Source of the DNA: JBFAPK01 sp040676675 | GTDB taxonomy: Bacteria; Actinomycetota; Actinomycetes; Mycobacteriales; Micromonosporaceae | Assembly (NCBI RefSeq): GCF_040676675.1 | Contig: NZ_JBFAPK010000010.1 | Coordinates: forward strand, 134,762-198,761 | Direction: 5' to 3' | DNA: 64,000 nucleotides | Shown: positions 1 to 7,473 of the stretch, one piece after another | Numbering within the stretch: position 1 is the stretch's first letter | How the letters are laid out: each line of letters opens with the position of its first letter | Position numbers and translations under genes: made by a program | The notes under the pieces: model-generated | What the model was told of the DNA's origin: nothing | Seen by the model: the letters and a program-made list of their open reading frames with translations, nothing else | Database searches by the model: none

Positions 1-87
1 CCGCCCCGGCAACGGCTCGACGAACCGCTCAGGCCACCCGACGAACTACCCGGCTCGCCGGACGAGATACCCGAATCGAAGGGGTGA
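1..87 (+). CDS. 3' end of an upstream gene (possibly NfeD-like)
   Basis: Codons 1-87 read through without a stop and end at TGA 85-87, giving a proline- and acid-rich tail finishing in DEIPESKG. The stop overlaps the GTG at 84 of the next gene frame and lies six bases before its preferred ATG at 93, so the two genes are probably translationally coupled. Stomatin/paraslipin genes are usually preceded by an NfeD membrane protein gene, which makes NfeD the best guess, but nothing in these 28 residues is diagnostic. The body of the gene lies outside the window. Confidence 0.5.
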   Translation, partial: PPRQRLDEPLRPPDELPGSPDEIPESKG

Positions 88-92
88 GTCGT

Positions 93-1211
93 ATGGAGGT
101 AGCGCTGGCGGTGCTGGTCGGCGCCGTGGCCCTGCTGACGGTGATAACGCTGGCCCGCGCCGTCCGGATCGTGCCGCAGCAGCGGCAGGACGTGGTGGAG
201 CGGCTCGGCAAGTACAAGCGGACCCTCAGGCCGGGGCTCAACCTGCTGGTGCCGTTCATCGACGCGGTGCGCGAGAAGGTCGACATGCGCGAGCAGGTGG
301 TCACCTTCAAGCCGCAGCCCGTGATCACCTCGGACAACCTGGTCGTCCAGATCGACACGGTGCTCTACTTCAAGGTCGTCGACGCGGTCCGGGCCACGTA
401 CGAGATCGCCGACTTCCTCAGGGCGATTGAGCAGCTCACGGTCACCACGCTGCGCAACGTGATCGGCTCGCTCGACCTGGAGCGCGCGCTGACCAGCCGC
501 GAGGAGATCAACCGGCACCTGTCGGGCGTACTCGACGAGACCACCGGGCGCTGGGGGATCAAGGTGACCCGGGTCGAGATCAAGGCGATCGAGCCGCCGC
601 CGAGCATCCGCGACTCGATGGAGAAGCAGATGCGCGCCGAGCGGGACCGCCGGGCCGCGATTCTCAACGCCGAGGGGCTCAAGCAGGCGCAGATCCTCAC
701 CGCCGAGGGCGAGAAGCAGGCGGCGGTGCTGCGCGCCGACGGCGACCGGCAGGCCCGCATCCTCCAGGCCGAGGGGCAGGCCAAGGCGATCCGTACCGTC
801 TTCGACGCGATCCACCAGGCCAACCCGAGCCAGAAGGTGCTCGCCTACCAGTACCTCCAGGCGTTGCCGCAGATCGCCAACGGCCAGGCGAGCAAGGTCT
901 GGATCGTGCCGGCCGAGCTGACCAAGGCCCTGGAGGGGATGGGCGGCGCGCTGGGCGGCCTGAGCCAGATGGTCGGGGACGCCCCGTCGGCCCAGGCGTC
1001 CGCGGACGCGAGCGCGGTGGAGCGGGAGGCCGCCGAGGCGGCGCGGGTCGCCGCCGCGGCGGCCCAGGAGATCAACGACGAGGTACGCGCGGCCGAGGTG
1101 CAGACCGCGCCCGGCGGTACGGTGCCGCAGCAGTTGCCCGCCCCCGAGCCGGTACCGCCGGCGAGCCTGCTGGGCGACGCTCGCCGATCTAGGGCAAATC
1201 CACGCGATTAG
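93..1211 (+). CDS. SPFH/band-7 (stomatin-paraslipin-like) membrane protein
   Basis: The 372-residue protein begins with a single membrane anchor (about residues 3-25), followed by the band-7/SPFH domain (GKYKRTLRPGLNLLVPF onward, to about residue 185) and a long charged alanine-rich coiled coil with repeated AEG/ADG units (about 195-240). Proteins of this family form oligomeric membrane microdomain scaffolds and often work with an NfeD partner and a membrane protease. The ATG at 93 is preferred because GAAGGGG lies 8 nt upstream; GTG 84 would put the ribosome site directly against the start. The last codons and the TAG stop lie inside a dispersed palindromic repeat (1185-1242), so the C-terminal tail is probably a late addition. 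Confidence 0.85.
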   Translation: MEVALAVLVGAVALLTVITLARAVRIVPQQRQDVVERLGKYKRTLRPGLNLLVPFIDAVREKVDMREQVVTFKPQPVITSDNLVVQIDTVLYFKVVDAVRATYEIADFLRAIEQLTVTTLRNVIGSLDLERALTSREEINRHLSGVLDETTGRWGIKVTRVEIKAIEPPPSIRDSMEKQMRAERDRRAAILNAEGLKQAQILTAEGEKQAAVLRADGDRQARILQAEGQAKAIRTVFDAIHQANPSQKVLAYQYLQALPQIANGQASKVWIVPAELTKALEGMGGALGGLSQMVGDAPSAQASADASAVEREAAEAARVAAAAAQEINDEVRAAEVQTAPGGTVPQQLPAPEPVPPASLLGDARRSRANPRD

Positions 1212-1242
1212 AGATCAACTAACGACGATATGCCCTAGATCG
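1185..1242. repeat. 58-bp palindromic dispersed element, copy 1
   Basis: Perfect 12-bp terminal arms (CGATCTAGGGCA at 1185-1196 and its complement at 1231-1242) enclose an inner imperfect palindrome. The reverse complement of this element matches 45 of 50 bases at 63951-64000, so the two copies are in opposite orientation. Copy 1 supplies the stop codon of the SPFH gene and may act as its terminator. It looks like a non-autonomous palindromic element of the REP/MITE type. Confidence 0.8.
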
Positions 1243-1329
1243 CGGGGGGCTAGCTGTCACGATCGCCTTGGGGAGCGTCGCCGTGCGGGGCCATCCCCCG
1301 ACGGCATCGCCCTGAGCGGAGCGAGGTGA

Positions 1330-2142
1330 GTGACGGAGATGACCCAGCACCCCACGGATCCCCCACGGGCGGCCGGTACCGGGCCGGCGACCGAGTACCC
1401 GACCCCGGCGGCCCGACCCCGGACCGGCGGCTTCGGCCTGCTCCCGTTCGTCGTGGAGAAGCCGGCGGCGCTGCCGGCCAGCGACGCGAGCTGGGCGTTC
1501 TCGCTGCGCCGGTTCGCGCGCGGCGCGGTCTGGCTGCTGCCCACCTACGGTGCCCTGCTCGCCCTGGTGACGCTCTTCGGGCCGGACGTCGGGGTCCGGC
1601 CCTTCGCGCCCCGCGCGAACCCGATCCTGCTGTTCGGCTGGATGCTGGCGGTATGGCTCGGGCTGATGGCGCTGCTCGCCCTGGCCGGTCTGCTGATCAC
1701 CTCGCGCAGCCGAGGGATCGCGGCGGCCGGGCTGCTGGTCACGCTCGGTGGGACCGTGCTCATGCTGCCGTTCGTCGGGCTGCCGCAGTGGGACGCGGTC
1801 TACCACGTCGACGCGCGCGTCCTGGCCCTGATCGGCGGCACCGTCTACTCCGCGGGCTGGCTGCTCGCCGGCTGGGCGGTGATCCGCTCCGGGGTGTTCA
1901 GCTACGCCGACGGGGGGCTGCTGATGGCCTCCGCGCCGCTGCTGGGCGTGGGCGGGCTGCTGGTCGGGGCCCTGCAGACGTACGGGGGGATGCTGGCGCT
2001 CGCGGGCGGCATCGGGGTGGCCTGGCGTACCGGCCGACTGGTCCCGGAGGCGGGGGAGGCCACCGCGCTCCACTCGGCGCCGGGCACGGTCGCCGCGCGG
2101 GCCGCCGCCGCGGACGGGGGTGGGAGCATCGCGGCGCCCTGA
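1330..2142 (+). CDS. six-span membrane protein of unknown function
   Basis: The 270-residue protein has a 50-residue proline-rich cytoplasmic-looking N-terminus, then about six hydrophobic spans (near residues 65-82, 98-122, 128-150, 160-182, 193-215 and 217-237) and an alanine-rich tail. No known motif was recognised. Start choice is between GTG 1330 and ATG 1339; GAGG at 1324-1327 is close to both. It lies alone between the palindromic repeat and an SDR gene on the same strand, with 59 bases to the latter. Confidence 0.7.
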   Translation: MTEMTQHPTDPPRAAGTGPATEYPTPAARPRTGGFGLLPFVVEKPAALPASDASWAFSLRRFARGAVWLLPTYGALLALVTLFGPDVGVRPFAPRANPILLFGWMLAVWLGLMALLALAGLLITSRSRGIAAAGLLVTLGGTVLMLPFVGLPQWDAVYHVDARVLALIGGTVYSAGWLLAGWAVIRSGVFSYADGGLLMASAPLLGVGGLLVGALQTYGGMLALAGGIGVAWRTGRLVPEAGEATALHSAPGTVAARAAAADGGGSIAAP

Positions 2143-2189
2143 CCTGCGGTCCGCCACCGCGCTTCCCTGCGACGGCAGGGGGATACGGG

Positions 2190-2195
2190 TAGATT
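2190..2195 (+). promoter_or_regulatory. -10 hexamer TAGATT for a leaderless SDR gene
   Basis: TAGATT ends 6 nt before ATG 2202 and no Shine-Dalgarno is present, the arrangement of actinobacterial leaderless transcripts (TANNNT about 7 nt before the start). Confidence 0.5.
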
Positions 2196-2201
2196 GCCCG
2201 G

Positions 2202-2996
2202 ATGAACATTGATCTTTCCGGTAGGACGGCGTTCGTCAGCGGCTCCACCCAGGGCATCGGACGGGTGATCGCGGCCCGGCTCGCGGCGGCGGGCGCCACC
2301 ACGATGATCAACGGGCGGGGTACCGAGCGGGTCGAGTCCGTCGTCGCCGAGCTGCGGGCCGAGCAGCCCGACGCACGGATCGACGGGATCGCCGCCGACG
2401 TCGCCACCCCGGCGGGTGCCGCCACCGTCTTCGAGGCGCTGCCCGAGGTCGACATCCTCGTCAACAACCTCGGGATCTTCGCGCCGCAACCGGCCCTGGA
2501 GATCGACGAGGAGACCTGGCAGCGGTACTGGGAGGTCAACGTGCTCTCCGGCATCCGGCTGACCCGGCACTACCTGCCCGGGATGCGGGACCGGGGCTGG
2601 GGTCGGGTGCAGTTCATGGCCAGCGACTCGGCCGTGGTCATCCCGGCGGAGATGGTCCACTACGGGGTGACGAAGACCGCGCTGCTCGGCGTCTCGCGCG
2701 GCTTCGCCAAGGCGATGGCCGGCACCGGCGTGACGGTCAACGCGGTGATCGCCGGCCCGACCCACACCGAGGGGGTCGAGGAGTTTGTCCGCGCCCTCGT
2801 CGGCGACGAGCTGCCCTGGGAGCGGGCGCAGGTCGAGTTCATGCGCCGGCACCGGCCCAACTCGCTGGTCGAGCGCCTGATCGAGCCCGAGGAGATCGCC
2901 AACATGGTCGTCTACCTCAGCTCCGAGTACGCCTCGGCCACCACGGGCGGCGCGCTGCGCGTCGACGGCGGCTACGTCGACAACATCGTCCCCTGA
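2202..2996 (+). CDS. SDR family NAD(P)-dependent oxidoreductase
   Basis: This 264-residue protein is a classical short-chain dehydrogenase/reductase. The cofactor glycine motif is SGSTQGIG (residues 13-20, serine replacing the usual first Thr), NNLG follows at about residue 88, and the catalytic set is Ser near 141-143, Tyr154 and Lys158 (YGVTK). The C-terminus LRVDGGYV is typical. It resembles 3-oxoacyl-ACP-reductase-like enzymes but the substrate cannot be told. A TAGATT hexamer 6 nt before the ATG suggests a leaderless message. Confidence 0.9.
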   Translation: MNIDLSGRTAFVSGSTQGIGRVIAARLAAAGATTMINGRGTERVESVVAELRAEQPDARIDGIAADVATPAGAATVFEALPEVDILVNNLGIFAPQPALEIDEETWQRYWEVNVLSGIRLTRHYLPGMRDRGWGRVQFMASDSAVVIPAEMVHYGVTKTALLGVSRGFAKAMAGTGVTVNAVIAGPTHTEGVEEFVRALVGDELPWERAQVEFMRRHRPNSLVERLIEPEEIANMVVYLSSEYASATTGGALRVDGGYVDNIVP

Positions 2997-3211
2997 GGTG
3001 GCGCGCCCACCCGCTGTTCCGGGCCCGCGTGGCCCGGCCACCGTTCGTGGGGCAGCGTGCCGCCGGTCCGGCGCTCACCCCTGTCCATGATCGCGCTCAC
3101 CGACACGACCTCCGAGCGGGCCGTCCGGTGACATCCCGGGGCGGGGGACCGCCGATGGTACGGGCGAGGGCGCGCCCGAGCACGGGCACGCCCCCGCCCG
3201 CGGGTGGTTCG

Positions 3212-4183
3212 TCAGCAGGCGGTGACGAAGGGCTGCCGCAGGTGGTTCGTGGCGAGCAGGGCACGGTGCTCGGCGGCGTCGGTCAGCACCCGCCGCCGGG
3301 TCTGCCGGGCGGCCTCCTGGTCATCCTCGTAGACGTAGCCGACCGCCGGGTTGATTAGCTGCACCGCGTGTACCAGCACGTCGCCGGTGACCAGGATCCG
3401 CCGGTGGTCGCCCTCGACCAGCACCGACTGGTGGCCCGGGGTGTGCCCGGGCGTGGGCACCAGGGTGATCCGCTCGCCGGCCCGCCCGGCCAGCCCTCCG
3501 TCGCCGACGAGCGCGTACCGGCCGTCGACCGCGTGCAGCTGGCCGGTACGCCGCAGCGGCTCGACCGTCCAGCTCATCGCCGCCTCGTTCCCGCCCGCCT
3601 CCACCGCGGCCAGCTCGGTGCGCTGCACCACGTACCGGGCGTGCGGGAAGGTCGGCACCCCGTCCGGGCTCACCGACCAGCCGATGTGGTCGCTGTGGAT
3701 GTGCGTGAGGACCACCGTGTCGACGTCGGACGGGTCGATCCCGGCCGCGGCCAGCTCTTCCGGGAGCCGGCCGGGGACCGGCGCCCAGCCCGACGCCGGG
3801 CTGCCGGCCGGGCCGACGCCGGTGTCGACGAGCACCACCCGGCCGCCGGGGCGGCGGATCGCGTAGCAGCGGAAGTCCAGGTTCCAGGTGCCGTCGGGTC
3901 CGAACGCGGCCGGGTCCCGCCAAGCCGCTCGCGCCCAGTCGTCGGCGGACGCCTCGGGGAAGGCCTCCCCCCGGGTGACGAAGAACGGACCGGTGGCGTC
4001 GTACAGCGCCAGTACCTCCAGCCGGCCGACCGAGCGGACCAGCTCGGAGGGGCGGCGGGGCCGGGCCGGCGCGCCGGCCGCCGCGGTGCCGGCGCCCGTG
4101 GCCGCGCCGGCCGCGACCCCGACGGCCGCCGCGCCTAGCAGAAACGTCCGTCGTCCGATTTGATGGTGTACGTGGTCCCGCAT
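3212..4183 (-). CDS. Tat-exported MBL-fold metallo-hydrolase
   Basis: The 323-residue protein starts with a twin-arginine signal (GRRTFLLG, residues 10-17, followed by an Ala/Gly-rich hydrophobic stretch to about 38). The metallo-beta-lactamase metal motif THIHSDHIGW gives ligands His161, His163, Asp165 and His166, with later GHTPGHQS and GDV motifs. It is therefore an exported binuclear zinc hydrolase of the lactonase/glyoxalase-like type; substrate unknown. ATG 4183 is chosen over an upstream in-frame start because an AAGGAGGAG ribosome site sits just before it. It is convergent with the SDR gene and divergent from the ArsR-type gene. Confidence 0.85.
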   Translation of the reverse strand: MRDHVHHQIGRRTFLLGAAAVGVAAGAATGAGTAAAGAPARPRRPSELVRSVGRLEVLALYDATGPFFVTRGEAFPEASADDWARAAWRDPAAFGPDGTWNLDFRCYAIRRPGGRVVLVDTGVGPAGSPASGWAPVPGRLPEELAAAGIDPSDVDTVVLTHIHSDHIGWSVSPDGVPTFPHARYVVQRTELAAVEAGGNEAAMSWTVEPLRRTGQLHAVDGRYALVGDGGLAGRAGERITLVPTPGHTPGHQSVLVEGDHRRILVTGDVLVHAVQLINPAVGYVYEDDQEAARQTRRRVLTDAAEHRALLATNHLRQPFVTAC

Positions 4184-4368
4184 GCTCTCTCCTCCTTGGC
4201 GTTTCACGGCCCGGGCGGTGCGCCGTGCGCGGCCCGGACCCGGCCCAGTCGATCAACGGTGGTCCGGAGCCGACGAGGGATTCGAGGGACTTCGAATGTG
4301 CCGCCCGCCGGGGCACGGGCCCCGGGAGACCCCGCCGGCGGGTACGCGCGCACGGGGGAGGCCGGGCC

Positions 4369-5619
4369 GTGATCAGCATCGCCCTGGACGCGAACGGGCT
4401 GGTCCGCTCGCGGTTCGCGCTCTCCCGGCTGGCGGAGCTGACCTGCGGGCTCGAGGTGCTGGCCCACCCCGGCCGGGCCCCGTACGCCCGGGGCTGGGTC
4501 GAGCGGACGCGGCGCCGGCTGCGCCGGGACGACCTGGGCCTGCTGCTCGCGGTCGTGGAGCGGGCGACCTGGTACGTGCCGGACTTCCTGGTTCCGGTGC
4601 CGGCCACGTACGAGCCGACGCTCGCCGACGAGCTGGCGGCGGTCGCGGCCACGCCGCCCGAGGTGGTGCGCGACCAGCTGCGGGCGGCGTTCCGGATCGG
4701 CCCGCCGCCACCGGGGCCACTGCCGCACGCCGCGCCCGCCCCGGTCACCGGCGCCCGGGCACCGGCGTCCGGGCCCGCCGACCCGGGCGCGCCGCCCGCC
4801 GCCGCCGATCCCCGGCCCGCGCCGCCCGCCGAGGTCGCCGAGGCGCTGGCCGGGGGCGAGGCGGCCCTGGCCGGGGCCCTCGCCGAACAGCTGGGTCGGT
4901 GCTGGGAGCGGGCGCTGGCCGACTCGTGGCCGGTGCTGCGGCGGCTGCTCGACGAGGACGTCCGGCACCGGGCCGCGCTCGCCAGCCAGGTGGGGCTCGG
5001 CGAGATCGTGAGCGGCATCCACCCGAGGCTGCGCTGGGACGGGCGGCGGCTGACCCTGGGGCTGCCGTACGAGGTGAGTCGGGAGGACGCCACCGGGCTG
5101 GTCCTGATCCCGTCGGTCTTCCTGCCCCGGGTCGCGGTCTGGCTCGGCAACCCGTCCGGGGTGCTGGTCGGGTACCCGGCCCGGGGGCGGGGACAGGTGT
5201 GGGCCGGCCCGCGCCCGTCGCCGTACGGGGCGAAGATGCTCGGGCCACGCCGGGCCGAGCTGCTCGCCGACCTGGCCCTGCCCCGCTCGACCACGGAGCT
5301 GGCCACCCGGCACCGGCTCAGCCCGGCGACCGTCTCGTACCATCTCGGCCGCCTGCACGCGGCGGGACTGCTGCGCCGCCGGCAGGACGGGCACAGCGTG
5401 CTGTACGAGCGCACCGAGCGGGCCGAGGTGCTGCTCGTCGCGATCGACCCGGCCCACGCGCCCGTCGCGATCGACCCGGCCCACGCCGCCGGTGCGGCCG
5501 GGACCGGCGGGGGACAGCGGTCGCCGGCCGGTCCCGGCCGCGAGGCAGAATCGGCGGCGTGGGCGTCGAAGAGATCACCGAACCGGGCGACGAGCGGATC
5601 GCCGACTACCGCGCGCTGA
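4369..5619 (+). CDS. ArsR-type winged-helix transcriptional regulator
   Basis: The 416-residue protein carries a winged helix at its C-terminal end (about 285-355; RSTTELATRHRLSPATVSYHLGRLHAAGLL), where the helix-turn-helix and wing of ArsR proteins are clear. The long N-terminal part is of the type found in actinobacterial DUF5937-like regulators, with an Ala/Pro-rich linker in the middle. GTG 4369 is chosen for the GGGGGAG 8 nt upstream. The last residues contain a 27-bp tandem duplication (VAIDPAHAP, VAIDPAHAA). Its 3' end overlaps the start of the TrmH gene by 61 bp. Confidence 0.8.
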   Translation: MISIALDANGLVRSRFALSRLAELTCGLEVLAHPGRAPYARGWVERTRRRLRRDDLGLLLAVVERATWYVPDFLVPVPATYEPTLADELAAVAATPPEVVRDQLRAAFRIGPPPPGPLPHAAPAPVTGARAPASGPADPGAPPAAADPRPAPPAEVAEALAGGEAALAGALAEQLGRCWERALADSWPVLRRLLDEDVRHRAALASQVGLGEIVSGIHPRLRWDGRRLTLGLPYEVSREDATGLVLIPSVFLPRVAVWLGNPSGVLVGYPARGRGQVWAGPRPSPYGAKMLGPRRAELLADLALPRSTTELATRHRLSPATVSYHLGRLHAAGLLRRRQDGHSVLYERTERAEVLLVAIDPAHAPVAIDPAHAAGAAGTGGGQRSPAGPGREAESAAWASKRSPNRATSGSPTTAR

Positions 5620-6368
5620 CCGACGTCGAGCTGCGTACCCGGTGGGAGCCGCCGCACGGTCTCTTCATCGCCGAGGGGGAGCTGGTGCTGCGGCGGGCGC
5701 TGCGGGCGGGCTACCGGCCGCGCTCGTTCCTGGTCGACGCGAAACGGGTCGACCAGATCGAGGACCTGGACACGGGGGAGGCGCCGGTCTACGCCGCCGC
5801 GCCGGAGGTGTTGCAGGCCGCCACCGGCTTCCACGTGCACCGGGGCGTGCTCGCCTCGTTCCATCGCAAGGAGCTGCCCGAACCGGCGACGGTGCTGGCG
5901 ACCGCGCGGCGGGTGGCGATCCTGGAGGACGTGAACAACCACACCAACCTCGGTGCGGTTTTCCGAGGCGCCGCCGCGCTCGGCGTCGACGCGGTGCTGC
6001 TGTCGCCGACCTGCGCCGACCCGCTCTACCGGCGCAGCGTACGGGTCAGCATGGGCGAGGTCTTCGCCATCCCGTACGCGAAGTTCGACCGCTGGCCGGG
6101 CGGCCTGGAGCAGGTGCGGGCGGCCGGATTCACGGTGCTCGCGATGACGCCCGCCCCGGACGCCGTACCGATGCAGCGGCTGACCCCGGCGCAGCGGGAG
6201 CGGGCCGCGCTGCTGCTCGGGGCCGAGGGCCCCGGCCTGACCCCGGCGGCGCAGGCGGCCAGCGACGTACGGGTGGTGCTGCCGATGCGCCGCGGGGTCG
6301 ACTCGCTGAACGTGGCGGCGGCCGCCGCGGTCGCCTTCTGGGAGCTGGGCCGCGACGACCCGCTGTGA
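5559..6368 (+). CDS. TrmH/SpoU family RNA 2'-O-methyltransferase
   Basis: The 269-residue protein has an N-terminal substrate-binding part (SpoU_sub_bind-like) and a SPOUT catalytic domain with the three family motifs: NNHTNLGAVFRGAAALG (motif 1, about 127-143), LLLGAEGPGL (motif 2, about 218-227) and MRRGVDSLNVAAAAAV (motif 3, about 244-259), forming the trefoil-knot SAM site. It should methylate a ribose of rRNA or tRNA; the exact nucleotide cannot be assigned. GTG 5559 is supported by the frame and by the family N-terminus, and overlaps the end of the ArsR gene, suggesting coupled expression. Confidence 0.9.
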   Translation: MGVEEITEPGDERIADYRALTDVELRTRWEPPHGLFIAEGELVLRRALRAGYRPRSFLVDAKRVDQIEDLDTGEAPVYAAAPEVLQAATGFHVHRGVLASFHRKELPEPATVLATARRVAILEDVNNHTNLGAVFRGAAALGVDAVLLSPTCADPLYRRSVRVSMGEVFAIPYAKFDRWPGGLEQVRAAGFTVLAMTPAPDAVPMQRLTPAQRERAALLLGAEGPGLTPAAQAASDVRVVLPMRRGVDSLNVAAAAAVAFWELGRDDPL

Positions 6369-6383
6369 GGCGGGCCCGGTCCG

Positions 6384-6431
6384 GCGAGCGGGTCTGCCGG
6401 CGAGCGGGTCTGCCGGCGAGCGGGTCTGCCG
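6384..6431. repeat. 16-bp tandem repeat, three copies
   Basis: Three exact copies of GCGAGCGGGTCTGCCG follow the TrmH stop codon, with a fourth, degenerate partial copy starting at 6432. Such short tandem arrays arise by slippage and may vary between strains. Confidence 0.9.
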
Positions 6432-6508
6432 GAGAGCGGACGCCCCTCCCAGACGCGCCGGTAATGCGGCATTACGGGCAGATCGCCGGACGGCGGGCGG
6501 CGATTCGG

Positions 6509-6529
6509 GCACCGAAGCTGCTTCGGTGC
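6509..6529. promoter_or_regulatory. candidate HxlR operator (inverted repeat)
   Basis: Perfect 9-bp arms GCACCGAAG and CTTCGGTGC are separated by 3 nt and end about where the -35 region would lie for the TACTAT -10 at 6551. A second small palindrome, GTAATG-CGG-CATTAC, lies at 6461-6475. Autoregulation by the downstream HxlR protein is inferred from position. Confidence 0.5.
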
Positions 6530-6550
6530 GAGGAGTTACCCCGGCGTGGC

Positions 6551-6556
6551 TACTAT
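6551..6556 (+). promoter_or_regulatory. -10 hexamer TACTAT for leaderless hxlR-type gene
   Basis: TACTAT is followed by 6 nt and then the GTG start at 6563; there is no Shine-Dalgarno. Confidence 0.55.
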
Positions 6557-6562
6557 TGGCCC

Positions 6563-6919
6563 GTGACCACGACCCCCTCCAGCTCGGCGGAGGAAGACTT
6601 CTGCCTGCGTGGGGACGCCGCGCTGGCCCGGGCCTTCGCGATCCTGGGCAAGCGCTGGTCGGGGGTGGTGCTCGGCAGCCTCAGCGACGGGCCGGCGGGG
6701 TTCCGGGAGCTGTCCCGGGCGATCAACGGGGTCAGCGACTCCGTGCTCTCCGACCGGCTCGCCGAGCTGACCGAGCTGGGGCTCGTCACCCGCCAGGTCG
6801 AGCCCGGCCCGCCGGTGGCGGTCTACTACGAGCTGACCCCGCGCGGGCGGGCGCTCCTCCCGGCCCTGCACGAGATCTCCCGCTGGGCGCAGGAACACCT
6901 GGCGCCGGAGGCGGACTGA
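6563..6919 (+). CDS. HxlR family transcriptional regulator
   Basis: The 118-residue protein is a single winged-helix domain of the HxlR/MarR-like type: LARAFAILGKRWSGVVLGSLSDGPAGFRELSRAINGVSDSVLSDRLAEL covers the recognition helix-turn-helix (about residues 20-68) and the wing contains VYYELTPRGRAL. Cys14 near the N-terminus (DFCLRGDAAL) is at the position where many HxlR proteins carry the redox-sensing cysteine, so a thiol-stress sensor is possible. A perfect inverted repeat lies just upstream. The translation start at GTG is set by the leaderless promoter. Confidence 0.88.
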   Translation: MTTTPSSSAEEDFCLRGDAALARAFAILGKRWSGVVLGSLSDGPAGFRELSRAINGVSDSVLSDRLAELTELGLVTRQVEPGPPVAVYYELTPRGRALLPALHEISRWAQEHLAPEAD

Positions 6920-6929
6920 CCGGACGGCC

Positions 6930-7376
6930 CTACGACCGGCCGTGGCGCACCGACCGCCACGCGTCGAACGCCCAGGCCGAGTCGTCGCCGTCCGCGCCCC
7001 GGAAGAGGGTCTCCAGGTACTCGCCGGCGACGAAGCTGTAGCCGTGCAGCGCGTACCGCGGCTGGCCGCCGGGCGGATGCCGGTACCACCAGGCCGCGCG
7101 GAATCCGACCCCGTTGCCGCCGCCCTCGCCGATCCTTCCGGTCGGGTCCGGCGGCAACCGCCCGTCCAGGTCCGCCAGGATCTCCAGCTCACTCGCGCAG
7201 CGCCAGGCGTCCCGCACGGCCGTGACCAGCAGACTCCGGCCCGGCGCCGTCCACAGTCGACCGTCCGGCGCGTCGTCGCGCGACGCCGGCCCGCCACGGC
7301 TCCCGGACCGCCGTCGCGGCGGGGACCACTCGCCCGGTAGCTCCAGCGACCAGAGGTCGTCCAGTTCGACGCGCAT
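6930..7376 (-). CDS. hypothetical protein, 148 aa
   Basis: I do not recognise a family. The protein is soluble-looking, tryptophan-rich (WSLELPGEW near the start, RAAWWYRHPPGG and DSAWAFDAWRSV toward the end) and has one central low-complexity arginine/glycine stretch. ATG 7376 is chosen because GGGAGCC lies just upstream. It is convergent with the HxlR gene and divergent from the HEAT-repeat gene with 97 bases between the start codons, so the two may share control. Confidence 0.6.
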   Translation of the reverse strand: MRVELDDLWSLELPGEWSPPRRRSGSRGGPASRDDAPDGRLWTAPGRSLLVTAVRDAWRCASELEILADLDGRLPPDPTGRIGEGGGNGVGFRAAWWYRHPPGGQPRYALHGYSFVAGEYLETLFRGADGDDSAWAFDAWRSVRHGRS

Positions 7377-7473
7377 GCCGTGGCTCCCCCGCCCGTTCCC
7401 CGATCGTCCTCCGCCGCCGGGGTATTGCACCACGACCCCGTTCTCGTCGGACCGCTCTGGCAGCATGCCCGGC

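Noticed and set aside
3321..6512. Very long minus-strand open frame over the ArsR and TrmH genes
   Set aside because: It is antisense to two well-recognised genes and its only protein-like part is the MBL frame read out of phase; composition is Arg/Gly/Pro shadow.
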